A DNA stretch of 64,000 bases from contig JBDSJD010000035.1 in the NCBI GenBank assembly GCA_039917615.1, forward strand, positions 51,257-115,256, read 5' to 3'. Each line of letters starts with the position of its first letter. Position 1 is the stretch's first letter. The translations under genes and the position numbers were made by a program. The notes beneath the pieces were generated by a model. That model had not been told where the DNA came from and searched no databases. It saw only the letters and a list, made by a program, of their open reading frames with translations. This DNA is from ZC4RG30 sp039917615. Lineage in GTDB: Bacteria; Pseudomonadota; Gammaproteobacteria; Steroidobacterales; Steroidobacteraceae. This document shows, in pieces, positions 25,596 through 34,057 of the stretch.

Positions 25596-26890
25596 ATGAG
25601 TTTTCCCGTGATTCTCGTAAGGCAGTTCTGCAGTTGGACCAGGTTGACGCGCTGCCTGGTCCGCGTGCGTGCATGTAGTTGCTGCAGATGCTCCAGATCC
25701 CGTGCCGGAATGCTGGCTTGTGCGGCAAGCCAGTCCCAGACTGGCTCGCCGTTCTGCGGCAGCGCGAGTCGCTGCCTGATCCTGTTGAAGAAATTTTCGC
25801 ACAGTCGCTGGCCTGCCAGATTTGGCGCAACCCTGCCCGCAAGAAAGCCCCCGGTGACCGTGATGAAGTTCGTGACGTCAGCCGGTTTCCAGCCATCGGT
25901 ATGCGGGCGCAGCCGTTGCCAGCCCAGCACAAACATCAACCACAGCAGGCCCAACCACAACAGGCTGCGGTGCAGCCGCGGATCTGCGAAAAAAGCCTTG
26001 GCATCGTAGTAGCCGGCCAGCCCCTGGTGAGCGTCGTCGAAAATCACCGCGCCTTGCCCGGAGACAGACCAGGCGACGATGTTTGCGAACATCCGGGCGT
26101 TATCCGGTTCACCGATGAGCGCATTGCTGATGGGACTGGCGAATGCCAGGACGATGATCTGACCCTTCCCGTTGCGCCGTAGCCAGATGGCCGCCTCGGC
26201 CGCCGAGCTCTCCTGCGCCGTGCCAGCACGCTCGCCCAGCTCCAGTACCAGCGAACCATTGATGCTGTGGGCCGCCCAACGCGAAGCGGGATTTTCGGAC
26301 TGGGTAGCAATCGACTTGACGCCAGCAAGCAACGGATGCGAGCCCCTGGGGATGATCGAATCGCGCTGCGGGGCAAGCAGCAACTGTGCGGCCTGTCGCA
26401 AGGACGAGATCGTGCTGCCGGCGCCGGACGTTGCAGCGTCCGGTTTTTTTTCCACGATCACGCTGAATGCAAGCCCTGTCAGGCGCGTCAATGTATTCAG
26501 GAAATCGCGCGTGGCGCCGAGCGCCCAAGTCGGCGTATCGTCCAGCGCCGCCACCACCAGCAACGTATTTCCCCGCTCCAGCCACTCATCAAGTTTGCGG
26601 GCCTCATCGTCCCGGGCCGGCACCTTCTGCGGCAGGGTTGTGATCAGCAGGTTGCCGGTATTCGCCAGGTCCTGCTGCGCAAGCCTGCCGTAACGATCAC
26701 GGAACGACACCACCCGGATGCCCTGTGTCTGCAGCCAGCGCCAGAGTCCCTGATAGCCTGCGTCACGGCCCTCGGTGCTGACTGGCAACGCAATCGCCGC
26801 TTCATTGCTTGCCGGCTTGGGCACAAACAAGGCGTAGAACAGCACAAAGGCGCCCAATGCCAGCCCGAGAGTGACGAGCCGCTCTTTCAC
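25592..26890 (-). CDS. DUF4350 domain-containing membrane protein
   Basis: The 432-residue protein begins with a membrane helix (LVTLGLALGAFVLFYALFV). The DUF4350 core follows: RDAGYQGLWRWLQTQGIRVV, LLITTLPQKVPARDDEARKL and EWLERGNTLLVVAALDDTP, a GATase-like fold. A second helix (SLLWLGLLWLMFVLGW) precedes a helical C-terminal cytoplasmic tail of about 110 residues. It overlaps the neighbouring DUF4129 gene (upstream) and MoxR gene (downstream) by four bases each, so all three are co-translated. It is a structural partner in the MoxR system; its biochemical role is unknown. Confidence 0.9.
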   Translation of the reverse strand: MKERLVTLGLALGAFVLFYALFVPKPASNEAAIALPVSTEGRDAGYQGLWRWLQTQGIRVVSFRDRYGRLAQQDLANTGNLLITTLPQKVPARDDEARKLDEWLERGNTLLVVAALDDTPTWALGATRDFLNTLTRLTGLAFSVIVEKKPDAATSGAGSTISSLRQAAQLLLAPQRDSIIPRGSHPLLAGVKSIATQSENPASRWAAHSINGSLVLELGERAGTAQESSAAEAAIWLRRNGKGQIIVLAFASPISNALIGEPDNARMFANIVAWSVSGQGAVIFDDAHQGLAGYYDAKAFFADPRLHRSLLWLGLLWLMFVLGWQRLRPHTDGWKPADVTNFITVTGGFLAGRVAPNLAGQRLCENFFNRIRQRLALPQNGEPVWDWLAAQASIPARDLEHLQQLHARTRTRQRVNLVQLQNCLTRITGKLI

Positions 26891-27819
26891 TGTCGCGCAC
26901 TTCCCGGAGTCTGCAACTGCAGCAGCAGCTTGCGGCCATCCAAAACCACAGTGCTGGTCTCGGCGGAATTCGCCATTCCGGGCCCGTAAAGCACGCGTTC
27001 TGCCAATTGCGATACGCGCGCGAACCGCGTGCGACTCTCGGCATCAGGGAACGCGGCGCTGGTCACCAGCTCCCGGTGCGTCAGGTTACGTTCTGCGGGC
27101 AATGCGCCGTTGGTCAACAGCCGGTCCACCAGAAGGCGCAACAGGATTCCAGGCTGATCAAGCAGCGCGGCTGCGTCCAGGTCAGCAAGCACCGGACCTG
27201 GTTTGTCGTGCCGCGAAACGACAGTGGCATCGTCGAATCGACCAGGCTGTTTGCGGCGCGACAACACACCGGCGATTCGCAGTTCATTGACCACGAATAC
27301 CATGGTCGCGACAACGGCAATGCCCAGCAACACATAGGTAATCAACTTGATCAGATCAACCGAGCGGGAAAGCCGTTCCACGAGGCGCTCCAGCCACTGA
27401 GCAGAACTGTCGTCACGATCGGCAAACCACGAACGTAGCCATTCCTTGGCCGAATCCCACCACGATCTCGGGGCTTTCACCTGCTCCCGCGCGAGCTGAT
27501 CGAGAATTACGCGCAGTCGAGCCGGATCCGGCGCGGGCTGAGTCGGCAAATCGAGATAGCGATGGGTCAACGCGCTCAGATCACGCAGCGCGTCGGCGTC
27601 CAGGGTGTCGCGCCATCCTTCCGGCAGGATACCGATCACACCCGTCTCGCTCAGTGCAGCCTTCAGGCCGGGACATTCAACTTCCAGCGCGACAACACCC
27701 TTGCTTTCCGATGCGGCCTGGGACGTACAGGCGTCTACAGTGTCAAGCGCGGCGGCGCTCGCGCTGCCCCACGCCAGCCACGCGCCGAAAGCAATAACCA
27801 AACGCCGGGATGCAGACAT
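26887..27819 (-). CDS. DUF4129 domain-containing protein
   Basis: The 310-residue precursor has a signal peptide (MSASRRLVIAFGAWLAW, cleavage near ASAA). The periplasmic part contains VACPG-like VALEVECPGLKAALSETG, and a Trp-rich juxtamembrane segment (SWWDSAKEWLRSWFADRD) leads into one membrane helix (LITYVLLGIAVVATMVFVVN). The C-terminal cytoplasmic DUF4129 region follows, with RLLVDRLLTNGALPAERNLT and LTHRELV, the family's usual landmark. It overlaps the DUF4350 gene by ATGA, and its own start overlaps the stop of the upstream membrane protein by one base. It belongs to the MoxR complex and is likely an inner-membrane subunit. Confidence 0.85.
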   Translation of the reverse strand: MSASRRLVIAFGAWLAWGSASAAALDTVDACTSQAASESKGVVALEVECPGLKAALSETGVIGILPEGWRDTLDADALRDLSALTHRYLDLPTQPAPDPARLRVILDQLAREQVKAPRSWWDSAKEWLRSWFADRDDSSAQWLERLVERLSRSVDLIKLITYVLLGIAVVATMVFVVNELRIAGVLSRRKQPGRFDDATVVSRHDKPGPVLADLDAAALLDQPGILLRLLVDRLLTNGALPAERNLTHRELVTSAAFPDAESRTRFARVSQLAERVLYGPGMANSAETSTVVLDGRKLLLQLQTPGSARQ

Positions 27820-28631
27820 CAGCCCGTTGGCTTCAATCCACCAACACGATCAGCAAGATCGGAGCCGTCCTTGCGCAGTTTCAGATCGTGATACACGGCC
27901 AGCAGAATGCAGGGGAAGAATGTAACTGTGAACAGGCTCAATATGGAAGAGATGATCTGCTGGATAACTATATGGCCAGTGGACAGGGCGCCAGCTGTTA
28001 CGCCGCCACTCGCTACCGCGGTAATCCCGGCAATCATGCCGACCACCATCATCAACACGACCAGGATGATGACCGCGACGAGGATGATTACATTGGTACG
28101 CCACCAGTTGTCCTTGACAAGCCGACGACTGACCGCAAACGACTCAAATACACCGGTGCGTTCAATAGTCGCCGGAACGATGGCGAGCTGGAATACACCC
28201 CACAGATATATGCCGGGAATGACCAGCAGCATCGTGCCGACAACAATCATCAGCCCAAACAGGATCGTCACCCCCAGCAACGTGGGCGTGCGTTTCAGAC
28301 CTTTACCGAATGCCTGGCCCATCGACAGACGCTCTCCATGGGCAATGGCGTCGACCTGATAAAACAGCGCCCCATAGGTAACCAGCATCACCAAAATGAT
28401 CGCCAGGTACGCGAGCCACACGGCCGGAGAATTGAACATCGCAAGCACGGCCTTGGGATTCGGGGAGGCTACCGGCTGGATGTTCAGGGCAAGCCAAATG
28501 CTTGGCAGCGCAGTCAACACCACCGTGATGAGCACGATGGGGAAACAGGGAAGCAGTGAGCGGCGATACAGGCGAATGGCGTCGTCTAGCACGCCACCAA
28601 TGGAGCGCGGCGCAGTTGGCATCAAGGACAT
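27819..28631 (-). CDS. Integral membrane protein of the MoxR operon (YciC/GDPD-membrane-domain-like)
   Basis: The 270-residue protein has about six hydrophobic helices with the pattern of the membrane domain shared by YciC-like proteins and the membrane half of glycerophosphodiester phosphodiesterases: SIGGVLDDAIRLYRRSLLPC at the N-terminus, YQVDAIAHGERLSMGQAFGK, LVIPGIYLWGVFQLAIVP and ESFAVSRRLVKDNWWRT. No catalytic domain is attached. It is the first gene of the minus-strand MoxR operon, joined to DUF4129 by a one-base overlap, and its start faces the RDD gene across about 180 bases. It is probably a membrane scaffold of the complex. Confidence 0.8.
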   Translation of the reverse strand: MSLMPTAPRSIGGVLDDAIRLYRRSLLPCFPIVLITVVLTALPSIWLALNIQPVASPNPKAVLAMFNSPAVWLAYLAIILVMLVTYGALFYQVDAIAHGERLSMGQAFGKGLKRTPTLLGVTILFGLMIVVGTMLLVIPGIYLWGVFQLAIVPATIERTGVFESFAVSRRLVKDNWWRTNVIILVAVIILVVLMMVVGMIAGITAVASGGVTAGALSTGHIVIQQIISSILSLFTVTFFPCILLAVYHDLKLRKDGSDLADRVGGLKPTG

Positions 28632-28812
28632 GGATCCCTCCTGGAAGACAGTCGTTGTATCGGGCCGCTTGTTATTTTAGTCAGTTGCCGGAACGGGCGC
28701 GTGGGTGAGGGAATGTAACAGACCCGGTTCGCTGGCGTCACTGTCGCCGGACGTTGCCGTCGCCCCGGCTCATGTACGATTGAAGGGTGGCAACAGCAGG
28801 ACCAGGACCATC

Positions 28813-29577
28813 TTGGCGAACGTAACTCCGGTCATGAGGCAGGGCGGGGAAGAGTTCACCGTGCAGGGCCTGACGGGCGTCGACCTGTCGCTGCAGATCG
28901 CCGGCCCAGGCAGCCGTTCCTATGCCTTCCTCATCGACTGGCACATTCGTCTGCTGATGGCCCTTGCCTGGCTGGCCGTGGGCATGATTTCGGCGAGTGG
29001 CGGACTGCGGCTCCAGCGTGGCGCCGGCGCATGGATTGTTGCGCTCGTTGTGGGTCCGCCCATTCTCATTTACCTGCTCTATCACCCCACTGTGGAATTG
29101 ATGATGCGCGGCCAGACACCTGGCAAACGCATGGCCGGAGTGCGCATCGTCAATCGCGAGGGCGGGCCGCCGGGCGTCGGCGCCATCCTCGTCCGCAACG
29201 CGTTCCGGCTGATCGATTCCATGCCAGTGTTCTACCTGGTCGGACTGGTCTCTACGTTCGTGACCGATCAGCGACTTCGTATTGGCGACATGGCTGCAGG
29301 CACCCTGCTTATCCAGAGCGACACCGAAACTTCCCGAACCATGGATCGCCTGGCGTCCCGGAGCAACGTACAAGGGCTCGAACCCGCTGCGCTCGATCTC
29401 ATCGATCAGCTGCTGGAGCGCTGGCACCAGATGGATAGGGACCGCAGGGGCGCCATCGCGCGCTCGTTGCTGCAGCGGATCGACTTGAACCCGCCCCAAG
29501 CCCTGGCAGAAATGGGGGATGCCGAATTGCGCGCGCGCCTGCTGGCAGTGAGCGGCAGCGGGGAGCCCCGGCAATGA
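28813..29577 (+). CDS. RDD family membrane protein
   Basis: The protein of about 250 residues carries an RDD domain with GSRSYAFLIDWHIRLLMALA (the Arg-Asp-Asp positions are partly replaced) and three or four helices. The typical TPGKRMAGVRIVNREGGPPG and LRIGDMAAGTLLIQ segments follow, plus a 90-residue helical cytoplasmic tail. The start is uncertain. I favour TTG at 28813 with AGGA five bases upstream; the ATG at 28834 also works, but has no ribosome site. It overlaps the SpoIIM gene by ATGA and faces the MoxR operon, with which RDD-SpoIIM pairs usually cluster. It probably forms part of the same envelope machine. Confidence 0.85.
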   Translation: MANVTPVMRQGGEEFTVQGLTGVDLSLQIAGPGSRSYAFLIDWHIRLLMALAWLAVGMISASGGLRLQRGAGAWIVALVVGPPILIYLLYHPTVELMMRGQTPGKRMAGVRIVNREGGPPGVGAILVRNAFRLIDSMPVFYLVGLVSTFVTDQRLRIGDMAAGTLLIQSDTETSRTMDRLASRSNVQGLEPAALDLIDQLLERWHQMDRDRRGAIARSLLQRIDLNPPQALAEMGDAELRARLLAVSGSGEPRQ

Positions 29578-30539
29578 ATGCGGTCCGGGCGTGGGTTGCA
29601 ATGCGCGCCGCCGGTTGGAGTGAACTCAGGCAGAACATCGCGGACCTGCGCCAACACCGCAGGCTCACCATCGACGCTGCCCTGCAATCCGTGGAAAGCT
29701 ATCGCAGCCTGGCGCGTGATCTGGCGAGCGCTCGCCATCTGCTGCCCGGCACACGCGTGACTGCCGGCCTGGAATCGCTGTATGCGCAGCTGCATGAAAT
29801 GATCCGCCACAAGCCGCATGGTGGTCGGGCGGCGTGGTTGACCATGTTCCGTTCGGAGATTCCGCAGATAGTCACTGGTCTGCGCGGCCGCATCACCTGG
29901 ATCACCGTCCTGCTTGTGCTCAGTGCAGCCGCCGGCTGGTGGCTGATCACCGAATTTCCCGAGCTGATCACCCTGATTGCCAGCGAGCAGATGATCCAGA
30001 AAGTCGAAGGCGGCAAACTGTGGACAGACGACCTCCTCAATATCACGCCTTCATCGCTGTTGTCCGTGCGTATTTTCTCCAACAATATAGCGGTCAGCGT
30101 GTTTGCAGTCTGCGCGGGATTCCTCTTTGGCCTCGGGACTTTCTACATCATCGCTACCAACGGCTTGATGCTGGGCGGCATCTTCGCTTTTACCCATCAA
30201 CACGGGATGGCGACCCGACTGTTCGAGTTCATCGTCGCCCACGGTCTGGTGGAGCTGTCTGTGATCTGCATTGCGGGCGCGATCGGCGCGGCAATTGGCG
30301 ACTCATTGATACGCCCGACGCACGGCACGCGCCGGGAATCATTTCAACAGTGCATGCAGGGCGTGGGACCGCTGATACTGCTTTGCGCCTTTCTGTTGAT
30401 CGGAGCAGGCTTGATAGAAGGATTCGTTTCGCCCGACCCGACTTTTCCCATGATCAGCCGCGTGGTTATCGGCGTGTCTTACTGGGTGCTGATGGTAATG
30501 GCATTGAACGGCAGGTTATTCGGGCGCGCCCAGCGGTAG
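29574..30539 (+). CDS. Stage II sporulation protein M (SpoIIM) family membrane protein
   Basis: The 321-residue protein has a helical N-terminal cytoplasmic part of about 100 residues, then five helices of the SpoIIM/DUF95 type. Landmarks are FRSEIPQIVTGLRGRITWIT, SVRIFSNNIAVSVFAVCAGF, LGTFYIIATNGLMLGGIFAF and FIVAHGLVELSVICIAGAIG. Despite the name this is not evidence for sporulation: Gram-negative bacteria without spores carry the gene beside RDD and MoxR genes, as here. It overlaps the RDD gene by ATGA. It probably helps assemble or maintain cell-envelope components. Confidence 0.9.
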   Translation: MNAVRAWVAMRAAGWSELRQNIADLRQHRRLTIDAALQSVESYRSLARDLASARHLLPGTRVTAGLESLYAQLHEMIRHKPHGGRAAWLTMFRSEIPQIVTGLRGRITWITVLLVLSAAAGWWLITEFPELITLIASEQMIQKVEGGKLWTDDLLNITPSSLLSVRIFSNNIAVSVFAVCAGFLFGLGTFYIIATNGLMLGGIFAFTHQHGMATRLFEFIVAHGLVELSVICIAGAIGAAIGDSLIRPTHGTRRESFQQCMQGVGPLILLCAFLLIGAGLIEGFVSPDPTFPMISRVVIGVSYWVLMVMALNGRLFGRAQR

Positions 30540-30648
30540 CCAAACAATGGCGGAAAGACTATCACCACCTCTCGCAGCATATGATCGGGGAACCAGGCCA
30601 AGTTACCCTTTGCCACCGGCCGGGCCTGCGGTCGCACGGAGATCGTCA

Positions 30649-31632
30649 ATGAAATTCCACACTGCCCGCACCTTTGTTTCGCTCGCGTTGCTGCCCGGGG
30701 TATGGCTGTCCGCCGGTGCCGCAGACGCGCCAGCGCCAGCGCCCACTCCCGCCGCAACAACCACGCCCGCAATCGCGGGTGTCGTCAACGGCGGCACGCC
30801 CATCCAGCTCGTCAAGGATGGCTTCGAGGCGGTCGAAGGACCAATGCGCGATACCGACGGCAGCCTACTTTTCACCAACAACCAGGCAGGTCGCGTGCTG
30901 CGCGCCGCTGCAGACGGATCGATCACCACCTGGTTCGAGGGTCCGTTCGGCGCGAATGCGCTGGCCCGGACTAAAAAAGGTGAGATCGTGGCGACCTTGC
31001 AGAAGTCTCCGGCAATCGGTGTGCTGCAACCTGGCGCGCCACCGCGAGTGTTGGCGGACAGATACGACGGCAAGCCCTTCAACCGCCCCAACGATCTGGT
31101 CGCGGACGGGCGCGGCAATATCTACTTCACCGATCCGGTACCACCTGGCTCGACCGCGCCGGTGGGGCTCCCGGCGGTCTACCAGATCGGTGCGGATGGC
31201 AAGTTGGTGCTAATCGCCACTGACATTCCACGCCCGAATGGCATCGCGCTGAGCCCGAGCGAGCGCACACTGTATGTGGCCAATACCAGCGGTGAGTGGC
31301 TGTATGCCTTCGACCTGGACAGGAAGGGCATGGTGGGCAAGCGCCGCGATTTCGCGAAGCTCGCGACACCGCCAGCGCAGGGCACCGTGGCCGCAGCCAG
31401 CGGCGCCGATGGCATCGCCGTCGATGCGAAGGGGCGTGTGTACGTCGCCACAACTCTGGGCGTACAGGTATTCTCGCCCAAAGGCAGCAGCCTCGGCGTT
31501 ATCGCGATGCCCAAGCAGCCGCAGAACCTCGCGTTCGGGGGACGTGACCGCAGCACGCTGTACGTGGTTGGCAGAGGTGCGGTGTACCGCATCGCTACGC
31601 TGACGAAAGGCCCGGATCGCGCCGGCAAGTAA
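30649..31632 (+). CDS. Exported SMP-30/gluconolactonase-like beta-propeller protein
   Basis: The 327-residue precursor has a signal peptide (TFVSLALLPGVWLSAGAADA), a Pro/Ala/Thr linker, and a six-bladed propeller of the SMP-30/gluconolactonase family. Supporting segments are GFEAVEGPMRDTDGSLLFTN with the metal-binding Glu, FNRPNDLVADGRGNIYFTDP with Asn and Asp ligands, PRPNGIALSPSERTLYVANT and GADGIAVDAKGRVYVAT. These enzymes hydrolyse sugar or other lactones using Ca2+ or Zn2+. The ATG at 30649 follows GGAG; the earlier in-frame ATG at 30547 adds 34 residues without signal character. The exported methyltransferase gene follows 26 bases downstream and may share its transcript. Confidence 0.88.
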   Translation: MKFHTARTFVSLALLPGVWLSAGAADAPAPAPTPAATTTPAIAGVVNGGTPIQLVKDGFEAVEGPMRDTDGSLLFTNNQAGRVLRAAADGSITTWFEGPFGANALARTKKGEIVATLQKSPAIGVLQPGAPPRVLADRYDGKPFNRPNDLVADGRGNIYFTDPVPPGSTAPVGLPAVYQIGADGKLVLIATDIPRPNGIALSPSERTLYVANTSGEWLYAFDLDRKGMVGKRRDFAKLATPPAQGTVAAASGADGIAVDAKGRVYVATTLGVQVFSPKGSSLGVIAMPKQPQNLAFGGRDRSTLYVVGRGAVYRIATLTKGPDRAGK

Positions 31633-31658
31633 CGCTTCCATTCGATGGCATTGCTCGC

Positions 31659-32402
31659 ATGAAAGTTCGAAGTGCCTGGATCCTTCCCAGTACCGCCAGC
31701 CTGCTGCTTGCTGTCGCAGGCATTTGCGGCGCACCACCGGATCGCTACGTGCAAGGCATCGCCTCTGCCGATGGCATCGGAAAACGCTATCAGGGCCGCG
31801 AAATCGCTCACGTCATGGGTTGGCAGGCGGCGTCCTGGCTCGAGCGCGAGGAGCGCGAAAAGGAAGAGCGCACCTCGGTGTTGATCAGGGAGCTTGCGCT
31901 CAAGGCCGGCATGGTGGTCGCGGATGTGGGCGCAGGCAGCGGCTATCTCAGCCGCCACATGGCGCCACTGGTTGCGCCCGGCGGACGCGTTCTGGCCGTC
32001 GACATCCAGCCCGAGATGCTGGCGCTGCTGGCGAAGTCGGCCGCAGATCCACGCTACGCCAACATCGAACCGCTGCTCGGAACGGTGGATAACACGCGCC
32101 TTCCCGCAGGCAGCGTGGATCTGGCGATCATGGTGGACGTCTACCACGAGCTCGAATATCCCTACGAAGTGCTCGAAAGCATCGTGCAGGCGCTGAAGCC
32201 CGGCGGGCGAGTGGCCTTTGTGGAATATCGTGGCGAGGACGACAGCGTGCCGATCAAGGCGCTGCACAAGATGACCGAACGGCAGGTTCGCCTTGAGGCA
32301 GGCAAGCATGCGCTCATTTGGGAACGCACCAGCAAGCGCCTGCCCTGGCAACACCTGGTGGTGTTCCGCAAGGCATCCACTGCAGGCTCTGCGCCACGCT
32401 GA
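31659..32402 (+). CDS. Exported class I SAM-dependent methyltransferase
   Basis: This 247-residue protein has a hydrophobic N-terminus that looks like a signal peptide (VRSAWILPSTASLLLAVAGI, cleavage near GICGA). A class I methyltransferase fold follows: motif I VADVGAGSGYLSRHMAPLVA, VLAVDIQPEMLALLAKSA, a motif-IV-like SVDLAIMVDVYHELEYP and ALKPGGRVAFVEYRG. The D and E that bind SAM are present. Secreted SAM methyltransferases pose a cofactor problem, since SAM is not known to reach the periplasm, so either the leader is a membrane anchor or the product is unusual. The next gene starts directly after its stop (TGAATG). Confidence 0.82.
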   Translation: MKVRSAWILPSTASLLLAVAGICGAPPDRYVQGIASADGIGKRYQGREIAHVMGWQAASWLEREEREKEERTSVLIRELALKAGMVVADVGAGSGYLSRHMAPLVAPGGRVLAVDIQPEMLALLAKSAADPRYANIEPLLGTVDNTRLPAGSVDLAIMVDVYHELEYPYEVLESIVQALKPGGRVAFVEYRGEDDSVPIKALHKMTERQVRLEAGKHALIWERTSKRLPWQHLVVFRKASTAGSAPR

Positions 32403-34043
32403 ATGCGGCTCAGCGTGTACCCGTTGAAAATGACAACACGCGTCTGGTTTATCTCACTGCTGCTCGGCACGTGGATCTGCCCGGCTCATGCCGCAGACTG
32501 GCAGGTGGTGCTGTTGAAGCCTCGCGGCTGCAACGATTGCGCCTTCATCGAGCAAATCCTGAAACGCAGTTTGCAACTGCAGCGGGTGGTGCTGAAGGAT
32601 GGCGCCGGCGGGCAGGTAACGGCTCCGATCACGCGCCGCGACACCGCCGACCTGTCTGCGCAGGAATGGATCGAGCTGCGCTCGCTGGTCGGGTTCGACG
32701 AACCGGCCTGGCGGCAGCGGGCCGCCGCAAGGTCGGCGCAGGTGTTGCTCAAGCGCGATGGCGTCGTCGTTTCAGCGGGCGACATCGCCGACTCCGCGGA
32801 CCTGCAGAACGCGCGCTTTCCCGCCGCCCTGGTCACGCCGGACACCGGTCGCGATCTGTCTGCCGTGCGCAACGCACAAGGGGCATATCTCTCGGAGCTG
32901 CTGCTGCGTTCCTGGAACCTGGACTGGTTCTATCGCCTCGCACTGGACCCTGCCCTCGCGCGTTCGCGATTGGCCACGAACTGGCTTGACGCAAGCGCAG
33001 GAACGCTCACGCCGCCGCTGCGTTCGGCCAACGTGCTGCTGATGTCCACCGCATCCGGCGCGACGGACAACGAAATCTTCAATGCGCTGCGCATCGAGGA
33101 GATCCGCGACACGCTCTTGCAGTCACTGGCGCTGGAACCTGCGCAGCTGCATATTTTCTACGGCGGTGGCAACACGCGCGGCGCCAATGCACTGGAAGTG
33201 CGGGACCGGCGCGTCAGCCTGATCCGGCGCGATGTCGCCGATGCGAGCCCCTTCACGCCTGATGCAGTCTCGCGGATATTCCAGTCGATCCGCGCACAGC
33301 CGGCCAGCAGGAACCTCATGGTGCTGGTCGGTCACGGCAACCCGGATGGCGCCGGCATGTGGAGCAGCCCAACACAGCTTTCACCCGCCACTTTGCGCGC
33401 GCTGCACGAACACGGCGGCGGCGACGACGTGCTGGTCAGCGGCAACTGCTTCGGCGGCGTCATGGCGCGCGCGATGAGCTGCGGTTTCTTCGGGGCGCGG
33501 CCGGACATCATTGCAACTGGTTGTCAGGCCGATGCCGCTGAAGTCGCGCAGAGCCGCGACTACCTGCACATGTTTTTCTTAAGCCTCAGGCCCGCGACCC
33601 GCGACGCAGCGGACGCTGACGGGGATGGAGTGGTGTCTTTCGCAGAAGCTCACTGGTACGCCAGCATCGAGAGCGATGCGCGCAACGTCACATACACCAG
33701 CATCGATGCAATGGCGGACGCCTGGTTCGACACGCATCCGGAAGCGCTACCGCGCAGCCTGACGGTCCGCGAAATCCTGGCGCTTACCACGGATGCGCCC
33801 CCGTCCGAGGCGCGCGCGTTGCGAAGCTTGCTCATCGGCCATGACGCGAATCTCGCGTTGTCGCTCGACAATCTTGCCGGGCAGGCAGCGCAATGGAATC
33901 CAGGGGGCGGCGCGCCGCGCATAATGGTCGTCCAACTGACGCGACGTCTGTTGTTCCTGAAGAATCCGGCAGGACACGGCGCCGAACTGGCGCGGCTTCA
34001 ATCCTGCGAAAACCGCTCCGTTGCGACGTTTCTTAAACCCTGA
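32403..34043 (+). CDS. Exported caspase-like (clan CD) protein with N-terminal CxxC segment and EF-hand
   Basis: The 546-residue precursor has a signal peptide ending PAHAAD near residue 31. The mature protein begins with a thioredoxin-like CNDC motif (Cys43, Cys46), followed by about 150 residues of unknown fold. From about residue 200 it looks like a clan CD cysteine peptidase: His311 in LMVLVGHGNPDGAG and Cys349 in DVLVSGNCFGGVMA stand in the caspase/legumain order. A canonical EF-hand loop DADGDGVVSFAE (404-415, acidic residues at positions 1, 3, 5 and 12) implies calcium binding. The C-terminal 130 residues have no recognised domain. It directly follows the exported methyltransferase. 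Peptidase activity is inferred from motifs only; a non-catalytic relative is possible. Confidence 0.7.
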   Translation: MRLSVYPLKMTTRVWFISLLLGTWICPAHAADWQVVLLKPRGCNDCAFIEQILKRSLQLQRVVLKDGAGGQVTAPITRRDTADLSAQEWIELRSLVGFDEPAWRQRAAARSAQVLLKRDGVVVSAGDIADSADLQNARFPAALVTPDTGRDLSAVRNAQGAYLSELLLRSWNLDWFYRLALDPALARSRLATNWLDASAGTLTPPLRSANVLLMSTASGATDNEIFNALRIEEIRDTLLQSLALEPAQLHIFYGGGNTRGANALEVRDRRVSLIRRDVADASPFTPDAVSRIFQSIRAQPASRNLMVLVGHGNPDGAGMWSSPTQLSPATLRALHEHGGGDDVLVSGNCFGGVMARAMSCGFFGARPDIIATGCQADAAEVAQSRDYLHMFFLSLRPATRDAADADGDGVVSFAEAHWYASIESDARNVTYTSIDAMADAWFDTHPEALPRSLTVREILALTTDAPPSEARALRSLLIGHDANLALSLDNLAGQAAQWNPGGGAPRIMVVQLTRRLLFLKNPAGHGAELARLQSCENRSVATFLKP

Positions 34044-34057
34044 CTGAAACGTCCGGC

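Noticed and set aside
29574..30539. SpoIIM homologue as evidence of sporulation
   Set aside because: No other sporulation gene is present and SpoIIM/RDD pairs next to MoxR genes are common in non-spore-forming Gram-negative bacteria.
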